DNA from: Erysipelotrichaceae bacterium
GTDB lineage: Bacteria > Bacillota_I > Bacilli_A > Erysipelotrichales > Erysipelotrichaceae
Reading direction: 5' to 3'
DNA length: 25,641 bases
Assembly (NCBI GenBank): GCA_003446295.1
Contig: DMBB01000369.1
Location: forward strand, 1-25,641
Position numbers and translations under genes: made by a program. Positions 1 to 6,586 of this stretch are shown piece by piece; the stretch's first letter is position 1, and each line of letters opens with the position of its first letter. The notes beneath the pieces were generated by a model, which had not been told where the DNA came from, did no database searches, and worked only from the letters and a program-made list of their open reading frames with translations.

Positions 1-7
1 TTCCGCT

Positions 8-355
8 TCATCTCAGTACCTTTTCCATCGGTCTGCCTTTTGCAAGCTCATCAACCAGTTTATCGAGCTGGCGGATCTTTTTCATCAGGGGATCCTCGAT
101 CGACTCCACCTGTACGCCGCAGACCTTTCCCGTGATCAGTTCAGCACGGCTGTTATAAGCAGGAGCGTTCATGAAGAATGCACCATACGTCATATCCGAT
201 GCAAGTGCCGCATCGATCTGCTCCGGTGTATAGCCTGTCAGCCATTCTGTCACCGCATAAACTTCAGCCTGTGTTCTGTTTTTCCGTTCTGCTTTCTGCA
301 CCAGCATGGGAAACACTTTGGAAAAGGACATATCAAAAATCGATTGTCTGGGCAT
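8..355 (-). CDS. DUF2200 family protein
   Basis: This is a 115-residue soluble protein of the DUF2200 family (COG4898), whose function is not established. The sequence shows the typical opening IFDMSFSKVFPMLVQKAERKNRT followed by the helical segment EVYAVTEWLTGYTPEQIDA, and a short basic C-terminus. No signal peptide or membrane segment is visible. The ATG at 355 is preferred over the in-frame TTG at 361, because AGGAG lies 6 nt before the ATG and abuts the TTG. It is the last gene seen of a minus-strand unit and begins 21 nt after the zinc-ribbon gene stop. The family assignment rests on recognising conserved motifs and is fairly confident; no role can be inferred from context. Confidence 0.8.
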   Translation of the reverse strand: MPRQSIFDMSFSKVFPMLVQKAERKNRTQAEVYAVTEWLTGYTPEQIDAALASDMTYGAFFMNAPAYNSRAELITGKVCGVQVESIEDPLMKKIRQLDKLVDELAKGRPMEKVLR

Positions 356-376
356 ATTCAACTCCTGTATCTTTTT

Positions 377-577
377 TCAGTCATCATCAAGCAGTGCAAA
401 CAGCTCCAGAAGATCCCAGTCGTGCTTTGCCCTGCTGCATTTCTCACAATAAAGCTTTCCGTCGATATAGTCAAATTTAGAACCGCGTTTGATCTTTCTG
501 CCGCATCTGCTGCACTTTGCATGATCAGGCAGGATCAGTTTGACATCCTGCTTCTTTTTATTCCCGAATAAGCCCAT
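377..577 (-). CDS. small zinc-ribbon protein (66 aa)
   Basis: This is a 66-residue protein with two CxxC knuckles (C22/C25 and C44/C47) separated by 18 residues, which should bind one zinc ion. The first 15 residues are basic (MGLFGNKKKQDVK) and the C-terminus is acidic (ends LLDDD). The start is set by the ATG at 577 with GAGAGG upstream; the frame stays open further upstream, but that extension would run into the end of the asparaginase gene. It sits 61 nt downstream of the asparaginase gene on the same strand. The pattern KCSRCGRKI...KLYCEKC resembles LIM-like or TFIIB-like ribbons that bind nucleic acid or protein. No specific function can be given. Confidence 0.65.
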   Translation of the reverse strand: MGLFGNKKKQDVKLILPDHAKCSRCGRKIKRGSKFDYIDGKLYCEKCSRAKHDWDLLELFALLDDD

Positions 578-638
578 AGTCAGCCCTCTCACTATCATTA
601 CAATAGGATCCTGTCTATGCAAAATACTGCCCGTTTCT

Positions 639-1634
639 TTACACGAAAAGTCTGTCGAACTGTACCGGTCTGATAAACATCTGTTTGCAGGTTTCCACAT
701 CATCGGTCTGTCCCAAAGCCCACATCAGTTTGGTAATGATCGCTTCTGCAGTCATATCTTTTCCTTCCACGACACCCGGCAGGGACTGGGCGATCCTTCC
801 GACCTCATATACAGAAAGATCACTTCCTTCATTTTCCACCTGGGTCGAGAATACCGCGATCCCGTCTTCTGCCAGAAACTGTTTCAATCCTTCCAGCAGG
901 GAATCATCCGTGTTCGGAAGCCCGCCGGAGCCGAAGCCTTCAATGATCAGTCCTTTGTAATGGCCGCAGATATATCGGAAGATCTCACCGCTCATGCCCG
1001 GCACAAGCTTCAGCACAAAAATATTCGGGTTCAGTTCCGTATAGAACCGTACCGGTTCAGTTCCTGCTGGCCTGTGTATGAAATGGACCAGCTTGTAGTC
1101 AATGAAGGATGCTGTTTCGGGATAGTTGATGCTGCGGAAGGCATTGAATGACTTACTGCGGTCCTTCTTTGCGCGTGTGCCCAGTATTACCTTATTGTCA
1201 AAGACGATATGAACGCCCCATGACAGATCATCAGACGCATAGATGAATGAGCGGATCATGTTGTTCCTGGCATCGGTATCCCGGTTGTAGATGGACTTCT
1301 GTGATCCGGTCAGTACGATCGGTTTATCAGTGTTCTGTATCATGTAGCTTAATGCTGCAGCGCTGTACGCCATCGTATCCGTACCATGGGTGATCACGAA
1401 ACCATCATAGTCCTGATAATGATCCCTGATCGTTTCCGTCATCTTTACCCAATGATACGGACCGATATTCGTCGAATCAAGTTTGAACAGCTCAATGACA
1501 TCGATATCACAGATATCCTTCAGTTCCGGAACGCATTCCAATAGTTCATGGGATGACAGATGCGGTGTCAGCCCGTTGTTTCCTGTGACAGAGGCGATCG
1601 TGCCTCCGGTCGATATCATGAGTATTCTTTTCAT
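639..1634 (-). CDS. ansA: L-asparaginase (type I-like)
   Basis: This 331-residue enzyme should hydrolyse L-asparagine to aspartate and ammonia. It has both catalytic signatures of the family: TGGTIAS near the N-terminus with nucleophile Thr12, and HGTDTMAYSA with Thr85 and Asp86. The length matches the usual 320-340 residues. There is no signal peptide, so it is probably the cytoplasmic type I form rather than the periplasmic or secreted type II. The segment KKDRSKSFNAFRSIN matches the region that in cytoplasmic AnsA follows the active-site lysine loop. The ATG at 1634 has AAGGA upstream. It lies 18 nt downstream of the ADP-ribosylglycohydrolase gene, so the two are very likely cotranscribed. 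Confidence 0.9.
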   Translation of the reverse strand: MKRILMISTGGTIASVTGNNGLTPHLSSHELLECVPELKDICDIDVIELFKLDSTNIGPYHWVKMTETIRDHYQDYDGFVITHGTDTMAYSAAALSYMIQNTDKPIVLTGSQKSIYNRDTDARNNMIRSFIYASDDLSWGVHIVFDNKVILGTRAKKDRSKSFNAFRSINYPETASFIDYKLVHFIHRPAGTEPVRFYTELNPNIFVLKLVPGMSGEIFRYICGHYKGLIIEGFGSGGLPNTDDSLLEGLKQFLAEDGIAVFSTQVENEGSDLSVYEVGRIAQSLPGVVEGKDMTAEAIITKLMWALGQTDDVETCKQMFIRPVQFDRLFV

Positions 1635-1652
1635 AGCCGGTTCCTTTTTCTG

Positions 1653-2459
1653 TTACTGAATACGCTGCTTCCTGAATGTTTCAAAACGGTCAATGACATC
1701 CAGCATATCTTTTGGAAGGCGGTTCCTGCATTCCGTGATCAGTGTTTCAGGAACACCGTAATATGCTTCTGCCATGGTTGCTGCGATGTCAGTGAGTGTG
1801 TCACAGTCTCCGCCCAGGGAAACAGCAGTGCGGATGACATCTTCGAAGTCTGTTCCTTCCATGAATGCCGTAACTGCTTCGGGCACAGTCTGCTGACAGC
1901 TTTCAATATGTTTGTATCCGGGACGGATCTCATCACATGTACGTGAGAGATCATAGCCAAACTCACTGATGATGTATTCTTTAATCTCAGCTTTCTTCGT
2001 TCCGGTCCTTGCCAGGAAGATCGCGCTGGCGATCGCTTCCGCGCCTTTGATGCCTTCCGGATGATTGTGCGTCACTTCTGCCGACAGCTTTGCCGCATGT
2101 CTTGTTTCTTCCAGTGTATCATACAGCCAGCCGACAGAAGATACTCTCATGGCTGAACCGTTGCCGTAACTGCCGTAAGGCTCGGGGTTATCGTCCCTCA
2201 GCCACCGGATGAAGCTTGCCCCGTATCCTGCATGCGGATATCGGGCACCCCATTTCTGCATGGATCTGATGAGTTCTTTTCTGATCTCCGTATCTGTTTT
2301 GCCGAGGCTGTTCATCATTGCCTCAGCCACTGCGATCGTCATGACGGTATCATCCGTAAACTCTGATTCCCTGCTGAACAGCGGGAACTGCTTGGTCTTG
2401 CTGCCTCTGTCAAACTCATAAGGCGCTCCGATCATATCTCCTAAAATAGCTCCGTACAT
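1653..2459 (-). CDS. ADP-ribosylglycohydrolase family protein (DraG-like)
   Basis: This 268-residue protein belongs to the ADP-ribosylglycohydrolase (DraG/ARH) fold, which uses a binuclear metal centre to remove ADP-ribose from proteins or to hydrolyse related substrates. The N-terminal GAILGDMIGAPYEF, the metal-binding FTDDT (Thr35, Asp36, Asp37) and the C-terminal GGDCDTLTDIAATM (Asp218, Asp220, Thr221) are all present, so the enzyme looks catalytically complete. GNGSAMR near residue 100 is also typical. GAGGT lies before the ATG at 2459. It is the first gene of a minus-strand unit with asparaginase, the zinc ribbon and DUF2200, downstream of a terminator at 2499-2544. No ADP-ribosyltransferase partner is visible, so the substrate is unknown. 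Confidence 0.88.
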   Translation of the reverse strand: MYGAILGDMIGAPYEFDRGSKTKQFPLFSRESEFTDDTVMTIAVAEAMMNSLGKTDTEIRKELIRSMQKWGARYPHAGYGASFIRWLRDDNPEPYGSYGNGSAMRVSSVGWLYDTLEETRHAAKLSAEVTHNHPEGIKGAEAIASAIFLARTGTKKAEIKEYIISEFGYDLSRTCDEIRPGYKHIESCQQTVPEAVTAFMEGTDFEDVIRTAVSLGGDCDTLTDIAATMAEAYYGVPETLITECRNRLPKDMLDVIDRFETFRKQRIQ

Positions 2460-2484
2460 ATTTCTTACCTCTCTTTCTAATCAC

Positions 2485-2490
2485 AGTATA
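2485..2490 (-). promoter_or_regulatory. possible -10 box of the ADP-ribosylglycohydrolase unit
   Basis: On the minus strand TATACT lies 25 nt upstream of the ATG at 2459, just after the U-tract of the preceding terminator. No convincing -35 hexamer is found at 16-18 nt, so this is a weak call based on the -10 box and on its position after a terminator. Confidence 0.3.
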
Positions 2491-2498
2491 CCGATATT

Positions 2499-2544
2499 AA
2501 AAAGATGTGCGGTCTCCTGTCAGGCGACATTTACACACACATCT
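2499..2544 (-). terminator. intrinsic terminator after the radical SAM gene
   Basis: On the minus strand a 7-bp outer stem, AGATGTG with CACATCT (plus-strand arms 2503-2509 and 2538-2544), encloses a smaller imperfect hairpin (GTCGCCT/AGGAGAC) and is followed by TTTTTAAT. It begins 5 nt after the stop codon of the radical SAM gene and separates that gene from the ADP-ribosylglycohydrolase unit. Confidence 0.65.
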
Positions 2545-2548
2545 TATA

Positions 2549-3445
2549 TCATTTATTGCGTTTGCCGGTATTATCAGATCCCCTGATCTCTTCATGGTAG
2601 AAGTAATCTACGATCACCGGATGTCCCTGAGGCACCCTGCCATACGGCATTTCATTATCCACGAATGGGCAGTCATACTTTTCTGCCATTTTCTTCGCCT
2701 TTTCTTCCAGTTCTTCAAAGTAACTGCGGTCATGTTTGTTGTAGATCCGGTCATACAGCGGAACAAGGTCAGGATATTTTTCCGCAATATAATCCATGAT
2801 CGTCTTCTTGAATCCGCCCCTCAGGTTCAGATTCTCCAGCCAGAACAGATCGCACTGATCTTTCACGCGTTGAAAGATCGCTTCAAAGTCGGTAATGCCG
2901 GGAAATACAGGTGATACAAAGCATACCGTACGGATCCCTGCATCATATACCTGCTTCATGGCATTGAGCCTTCTCTCAATACTGACGGCGTTGTCCATAT
3001 CATCCTTGAATCCTTCATCCAGTGTATTGATCGACCATGATACCGTTACCTGTCCCAGTTCTTTGAGCAGATCAATATCCCTTGTCACAAGGTCGGATTT
3101 GGTGCAGATCAGGATATCAGCTCCGCTGTTCTTCAGCTGTTCCAGCAGTTTTCTTGTATTGCCGTAAAACTCTTCCTGCGGGTTGTATCCGTCTGTCACA
3201 GAACCGATCACAACACGCTGTCCTGCATACTTCTTTGGGTTCTGTATCTTCGGCCAATGCTTGATATCCAGAAATGTCCCCCATTCTTCCGTATGTCCGG
3301 TAAACCGTTTCATGAATGACGCATAGCAGTATTTGCATGCATGCGTACATCCTACATAAGGATTGACCGAGTATCCTCCTACGGGAAGACTTGATTTTGT
3401 CATGATATTCTTTGTTTCAACTTCACCGATCTTAATGTCATTCAT
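2549..3445 (-). CDS. SPL-like radical SAM protein
   Basis: This 298-residue protein has a radical SAM [4Fe-4S] motif CTHACKYC (Cys33, Cys37, Cys40; CxxxCxxC spacing) in the context NPYVGCTHACKYCYASFMKRF. That context is typical of the spore-photoproduct-lyase-like (SPL, COG1533) family. The conserved VVIGSVTDGYNPQE and ILICTKSDLVTRDIDLL segments also match. True SplB enzymes repair spore photoproduct, but most SPL-family proteins of non-sporulating bacteria have no known substrate, and I cannot tell which this is. It starts 24 nt after the MarR gene stop, so it is probably in the same transcript and controlled by that regulator. Confidence 0.85.
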   Translation of the reverse strand: MNDIKIGEVETKNIMTKSSLPVGGYSVNPYVGCTHACKYCYASFMKRFTGHTEEWGTFLDIKHWPKIQNPKKYAGQRVVIGSVTDGYNPQEEFYGNTRKLLEQLKNSGADILICTKSDLVTRDIDLLKELGQVTVSWSINTLDEGFKDDMDNAVSIERRLNAMKQVYDAGIRTVCFVSPVFPGITDFEAIFQRVKDQCDLFWLENLNLRGGFKKTIMDYIAEKYPDLVPLYDRIYNKHDRSYFEELEEKAKKMAEKYDCPFVDNEMPYGRVPQGHPVIVDYFYHEEIRGSDNTGKRNK

Positions 3446-3469
3446 ATTCTTCCGTTTTTCTCCAATAAG

Positions 3470-3901
3470 TCACTTATCCATCCATTCCTCGAGATTGTTC
3501 CTGACACGGTCAAGATATCCTTCAAACTGCCGGATCTCTTCCTCAGAGAACCCTCTGTAGTAGATATCTCCCATCTGATTAGAGACCTCATCATAATCAT
3601 TCTTCAATGAACGGGCCTTATCTGTCAGAAACAGCAGTGTCTTTCGCTTGTCTGAAGGATCCTGGATACGTCTGATCAGTCCTTGTTTCTCCATGCGTTC
3701 CAGCATGGTCGTCAAAGATGTAATAGCCAGACCGCACTGATCCGATACCGTTTTGATCGGAACACCGTCTTCCTGCCAGAGTACATAAAGAATGCGTCCC
3801 TGCGCGCCGTTGAATGCGTCGATATTTCTTTCACTGAGCACTTTCTCAAAGATGCGGTCACCCAGCTGCTTTATTTTTGTGATCAAAAATCCACCCTGCA
3901 T
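3470..3901 (-). CDS. MarR family transcriptional regulator
   Basis: This is a 143-residue winged-helix protein. The segment QGRILYVLWQEDGVPIKTVSDQCGLAITSLTTMLERMEKQGLIRR is the MarR helix-turn-helix, followed by the wing DPSDKRKTLLFLTDKA and dimerisation helices at both ends. MarR proteins bind palindromes as dimers and usually repress themselves and an adjacent gene until a small ligand binds. The ATG at 3901 is chosen because AGGAG lies 7 nt upstream; an upstream in-frame start at 3970 would lie above the promoter and lacks a Shine-Dalgarno sequence. A perfect palindrome covers the promoter (3908-3947), which fits autoregulation. The radical SAM gene follows closely. Confidence 0.9.
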   Translation of the reverse strand: MQGGFLITKIKQLGDRIFEKVLSERNIDAFNGAQGRILYVLWQEDGVPIKTVSDQCGLAITSLTTMLERMEKQGLIRRIQDPSDKRKTLLFLTDKARSLKNDYDEVSNQMGDIYYRGFSEEEIRQFEGYLDRVRNNLEEWMDK

Positions 3902-3907
3902 AATAAA

Positions 3908-3947
3908 ACTCCTATATAGTAGCATATAGATTCTACTATATAGGAGT
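3908..3947. promoter_or_regulatory. MarR operator: perfect inverted repeat with 15-bp arms
   Basis: The arms ACTCCTATATAGTAG (3908-3922) and CTACTATATAGGAGT (3933-3947) are exact reverse complements around a 10-nt centre. They lie just upstream of marR. The minus-strand promoter TTGACA (3957-3952), 16-nt spacer, TAGAAT (3935-3930) runs through the right arm, so a dimer bound here would block RNA polymerase. The left arm contains the AGGAG Shine-Dalgarno sequence of marR, and the right arm gives an AGGAG on the plus strand. The palindrome is seen directly; its role as the MarR site is inference from position. Confidence 0.75.
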
Positions 3948-3950
3948 AAT

Positions 3951-4001
3951 ATGTCAAGACGTTTGATCATGCGTCTGTCTGCAGTCAGACACCGGTACTG
4001 A
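3951..4001 (+). CDS. possible 16-residue leader-type peptide divergent from marR
   Basis: On the plus strand, AGGAG (3942-3946) is followed 4 nt later by an ATG opening a 16-codon frame, MSRRLIMRLSAVRHRY, then TGA. The stop codon runs straight into a terminator hairpin at 4000-4025. The peptide is strongly basic (five Arg, one His). The compact arrangement of Shine-Dalgarno sequence, mini-ORF and terminator looks like a short independent transcript, possibly a leader-peptide unit under the same operator as marR. It could be a chance result of the palindrome placing AGGAG on both strands. No family is recognised, and confidence is low. Confidence 0.3.
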   Translation: MSRRLIMRLSAVRHRY

Positions 4002-4030
4002 CAAGGACCCTTCCGGTCCCTTGTCTGTTT
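4000..4030 (+). terminator. intrinsic terminator in plus-strand orientation
   Basis: GACAAGGACC (4000-4009) pairs with GGTCCCTTGTC (4015-4025) with one bulged base and a 5-nt loop, followed by TGTTTTT. The U-tract exists only for plus-strand transcription. The only candidate plus-strand transcript ending here is the mini-ORF at 3951-4001. In the minus orientation the hairpin follows the phosphatase stop by a few bases but has no U-tract. Confidence 0.6.
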
Positions 4031-5311
4031 TTAAATTTCAATGAAGTCAGTGCTGAGTTTCTCTTTAAGTGTTTTGATCTCATCGGCTGTCATACCGATC
4101 TCTTCCAGATATGCTTCAGCACTCTTTGCAAGATCGATCCCATCCAGCGATTCCGTATGGAATGCCTCTGCCAGGGATTTCAGGAGATTGCTGTCGGCAG
4201 TTCTTGTATACAGATCGGTGCCGGGTTCTATTCCGTAGTAGTTATAGAACGTCAGCATATAATCTTCTATGATCTCTTCTTTGCCTGCTCCCATCAGGCA
4301 TTCCAGAAGTCCTAAGGCAAATCCCGTACGGTCTTTCCCTTCGTTGCAGTGGATCAGGTACGGTCCTTCATGAGAAGCGATGTAGCGGAATCCTTCCGCA
4401 AGCTTCTGTCTGAATTCTTCGGAAGAGAAGTTCATGCCCATATTCAGCGGAATGATGTCGCATCCGGCATAATATGTCGACGCAAACTCAGAGTATGCTT
4501 TCATCTGTCCTTCACTGTCTGCCATATTCATGACTGTTTTGATATGTGCATCCAGCATCGCCGCATCTGCCTGTTCATTTCTCTTATAGGCAGGGTTGAC
4601 CGGTGAGGATGATCTGTACAGCGTGCCTGCACCCATGCCTGTTGTCCTGACCATACGGAAGTTTGCGTATTCCGCGTCACTCAGATGCGCATAGTCTTCA
4701 CGTTTGTTGGTACGTACAGCACCCAGCTGATGCATTGCGTATTCTTCCGCAAAGCCCTGCTTTTCCTTCATATTCAGGTACACGGTCGTGCTGTCGTCCA
4801 TGCCTTCTGCCCACTCATATTTGTATCCGGGATCTTCGGAGATCTTGGTGATCTTCGCGACACCCATAGCCTCGACCATGTTTCCGGTATTCACGGACAG
4901 GACGACTTCTTCCCTGTTCCTGGAACTGCTGAACTTATAGCAGCAGATCGGTTCACCACTGTCCACATCCGTATATGCTGTTCCCACAGGCATATCCATT
5001 TCTTTGTCACCGATCCGGACTGTTACGATATCAGCCGGTTCATAGCCATGTTCCTTCATGGCTTCAGGATCGATCGTCAGAACGATATTCCCGTATTTGC
5101 TGATCTCGTCGATCCCTGCTTCAATCTGCGGATATGTTTCTTCCTCTGCTGCTGTTTCCTGCGGCAGTGCTGTTTCCGGAACAGCTGTTTCTGCGGCAGC
5201 TGTCTCTTCCGGTACCGGTGTTTCTTCTGTCTGCACAGCTGCACTCTGCTGCGCACAGCCTGCGCTTAACATACCTGCCAGCAGGAATACTATGATTCTC
5301 TTATGCTTCAT
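4031..5311 (-). CDS. lipoprotein tyrosine phosphatase (PTP-loop protein)
   Basis: This 426-residue protein has a lipoprotein signal peptide with lipobox LSAGC (Cys19), so it should be anchored outside the membrane. A Glu/Thr/Ala/Pro-rich linker covers residues 20-62. The C-terminal half carries a cysteine-phosphatase P-loop, HCNEGKDRTGF, with catalytic Cys322 and Arg328. The upstream block FRMVRTTGMGAGTLYRSSSPVNP is characteristic of the bacterial tyrosine phosphatase group related to Y_phosphatase3, which removes phosphate from proteins, phosphoinositides or other organic phosphates. The substrate outside this cell is unknown. GAGGAT precedes the ATG. It is divergent from the ChbG-like gene across a 130-bp gap, and no terminator with a U-tract follows it. 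Confidence 0.85.
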   Translation of the reverse strand: MKHKRIIVFLLAGMLSAGCAQQSAAVQTEETPVPEETAAAETAVPETALPQETAAEEETYPQIEAGIDEISKYGNIVLTIDPEAMKEHGYEPADIVTVRIGDKEMDMPVGTAYTDVDSGEPICCYKFSSSRNREEVVLSVNTGNMVEAMGVAKITKISEDPGYKYEWAEGMDDSTTVYLNMKEKQGFAEEYAMHQLGAVRTNKREDYAHLSDAEYANFRMVRTTGMGAGTLYRSSSPVNPAYKRNEQADAAMLDAHIKTVMNMADSEGQMKAYSEFASTYYAGCDIIPLNMGMNFSSEEFRQKLAEGFRYIASHEGPYLIHCNEGKDRTGFALGLLECLMGAGKEEIIEDYMLTFYNYYGIEPGTDLYTRTADSNLLKSLAEAFHTESLDGIDLAKSAEAYLEEIGMTADEIKTLKEKLSTDFIEI

Positions 5312-5441
5312 AAGTTATCCTCTTTTTCTTTTGTTTGACCTGTAACATCATAAAACAGTTTCAACCTGATTGGAATTCTGAAATGCAGTTTTTCCGTTTC
5401 TCCGTTACTATGAAATCAGTAAAAAAAGAGGAGAAGACAAT

Positions 5442-6332
5442 ATGAAGATCGTATTCCGTGCCGACGATGTCGGTTATACCCATGTGCATAATCTGGGTAC
5501 CCTGAAAACACTGGAAGAAGGTGTTGTTTCTGACTGTGAATGTATGTTTGACTGGCCTGATGTCGTGGAAATGCTGGACTACCTGTCAGACAAACCGTGG
5601 ATCTCTGTAGGCTGGCATCCTCATATGTGGGGACACCCTGTACTGGCCCCTTCGGAAGTCCCTTCTCTCTGCACACCGGACGGCAATTTCAAGTGGAAGC
5701 GCATTAACCAGTGCGAACATCCTGTGGAAGGAATCGTCTACGATGAGATGATCAAAGAATTCCGTGCACAGATGGAATTCTGCAAGGAACATCTGGGACG
5801 CTATCCGGACATCCACTACGCAAACCTTCCCGCCAAGGGAGAAAAGGAACAGGCGATCCTGCAGGTCGTGGAAGAATATCATATCCCCTATGGCTTCATG
5901 AACAATGAACGTCACGGAAGAGTGACAACTGCCAAAGAAGAATACAGGCATCTCAACATCTGGGGAGCCATGGAATCCGCACCCCGGGATGACCTTGTGG
6001 TGCTTCCGGGGCATAAATCCGTTCTGAACGTACTGAACTTCCTGAAATATGATCCGGAAGGTTCCATTCTCAGCATGCCGATCGATGACAATAAGATCGT
6101 TGTTAAAGTGCTCCATCCCGGATACCTGGATGATACGGTGCTCAGGGAACAGTCATGCAATATCCACCGTGTCAAGGATGTTGAGGTATTCACGTCCCCC
6201 ATAGTCAGGCAGTGGGTCATCGACAACAAGGTGGAGATCGTCAACCAGTATGATGCAATATTCGGTACATCCAGATACCAGGATCACCTGAAAGAGATCA
6301 ATTCCCCTCTCTGGATCGGAAACATGAAGTAA
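5442..6332 (+). CDS. ChbG/HpnK (YdjC-like) family carbohydrate deacetylase
   Basis: This 296-residue protein belongs to the YdjC/ChbG/HpnK family, metal-dependent enzymes that remove acetyl groups from N-acetylated sugars such as diacetylchitobiose. Visible motifs are the N-terminal metal site RADDVGYT (Asp8, Asp9), GWHPHMWGHPVL (His59, His61, His65), and a C-terminal HPGYLDD that fits the usual conserved histidine. There is no signal peptide, so it acts in the cytoplasm. AGGAG lies 8 nt before the ATG at 5442. It appears to be a single-gene unit ending at the terminator at 6341-6368. No phosphotransferase or glycosidase genes flank it, so the sugar is not indicated. Confidence 0.85.
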   Translation: MKIVFRADDVGYTHVHNLGTLKTLEEGVVSDCECMFDWPDVVEMLDYLSDKPWISVGWHPHMWGHPVLAPSEVPSLCTPDGNFKWKRINQCEHPVEGIVYDEMIKEFRAQMEFCKEHLGRYPDIHYANLPAKGEKEQAILQVVEEYHIPYGFMNNERHGRVTTAKEEYRHLNIWGAMESAPRDDLVVLPGHKSVLNVLNFLKYDPEGSILSMPIDDNKIVVKVLHPGYLDDTVLREQSCNIHRVKDVEVFTSPIVRQWVIDNKVEIVNQYDAIFGTSRYQDHLKEINSPLWIGNMK

Positions 6333-6340
6333 TTTACCTG

Positions 6341-6368
6341 AGATCGTCCAGCCCGGATGATCTTTTTT
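6341..6368 (+). terminator. intrinsic terminator after the ChbG-like gene
   Basis: AGATCGTCC (6341-6349) pairs with GGATGATCT (6355-6363) with one G-U pair and a 5-nt loop, followed by a run of T to 6368. It begins 8 nt after the stop codon. Confidence 0.8.
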
Positions 6369-6426
6369 CATATGCCAAAAAATGTCATTGCCATCTTTCT
6401 GTCACACCATAAGCAGATGGAATTAT

Positions 6427-6435
6427 TGCTATAAT
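6427..6435 (+). promoter_or_regulatory. extended -10 promoter of the giant surface protein gene
   Basis: TGCTATAAT contains a perfect -10 hexamer (6430-6435) preceded by the TGn extension. No good -35 box lies at the right distance, as is common for extended -10 promoters. Transcription from here would give a leader of about 145 nt before the ATG at 6587. That leader contains a palindrome (6456-6472) and a hairpin (6491-6526). Confidence 0.55.
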
Positions 6436-6455
6436 ATTGATAATCTAATCTGCGA

Positions 6456-6472
6456 TATCAGATCATCTGATA
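6456..6472. promoter_or_regulatory. 17-bp palindrome in the leader of the giant gene
   Basis: TATCAG-ATCAT-CTGATA has perfect 6-bp arms around a 5-nt centre. It lies about 15-30 nt downstream of the expected transcription start, a position suited to a repressor operator. The protein that would bind is unknown. Confidence 0.4.
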
Positions 6473-6490
6473 CACAAATCATCCGTACTC

Positions 6491-6529
6491 ACAGCGCACG
6501 ATTGATTATCCATGACCGTACGCTGTTTT
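6491..6529 (+). promoter_or_regulatory. hairpin in the leader of the giant gene
   Basis: ACAGCGCACG (6491-6500) pairs with CGTACGCTGT (6517-6526) with one mismatch and a 16-nt loop, followed by TTTTA. It could be a weak attenuator or simply an mRNA stem. Only four consecutive T follow, so I do not call it a terminator. Confidence 0.3.
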
Positions 6530-6586
6530 ATGTACATCCCGTTTCTACCGTATTATTCACAAATATCGCAGTAAAGGAGTGTCATT

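Noticed and set aside
4031..5311. Anti-phage defence or toxin-antitoxin locus around the phosphatase and MarR genes
   Set aside because: No nuclease, helicase, toxin or antitoxin family is visible, and the neighbours look like ordinary regulatory and envelope genes.
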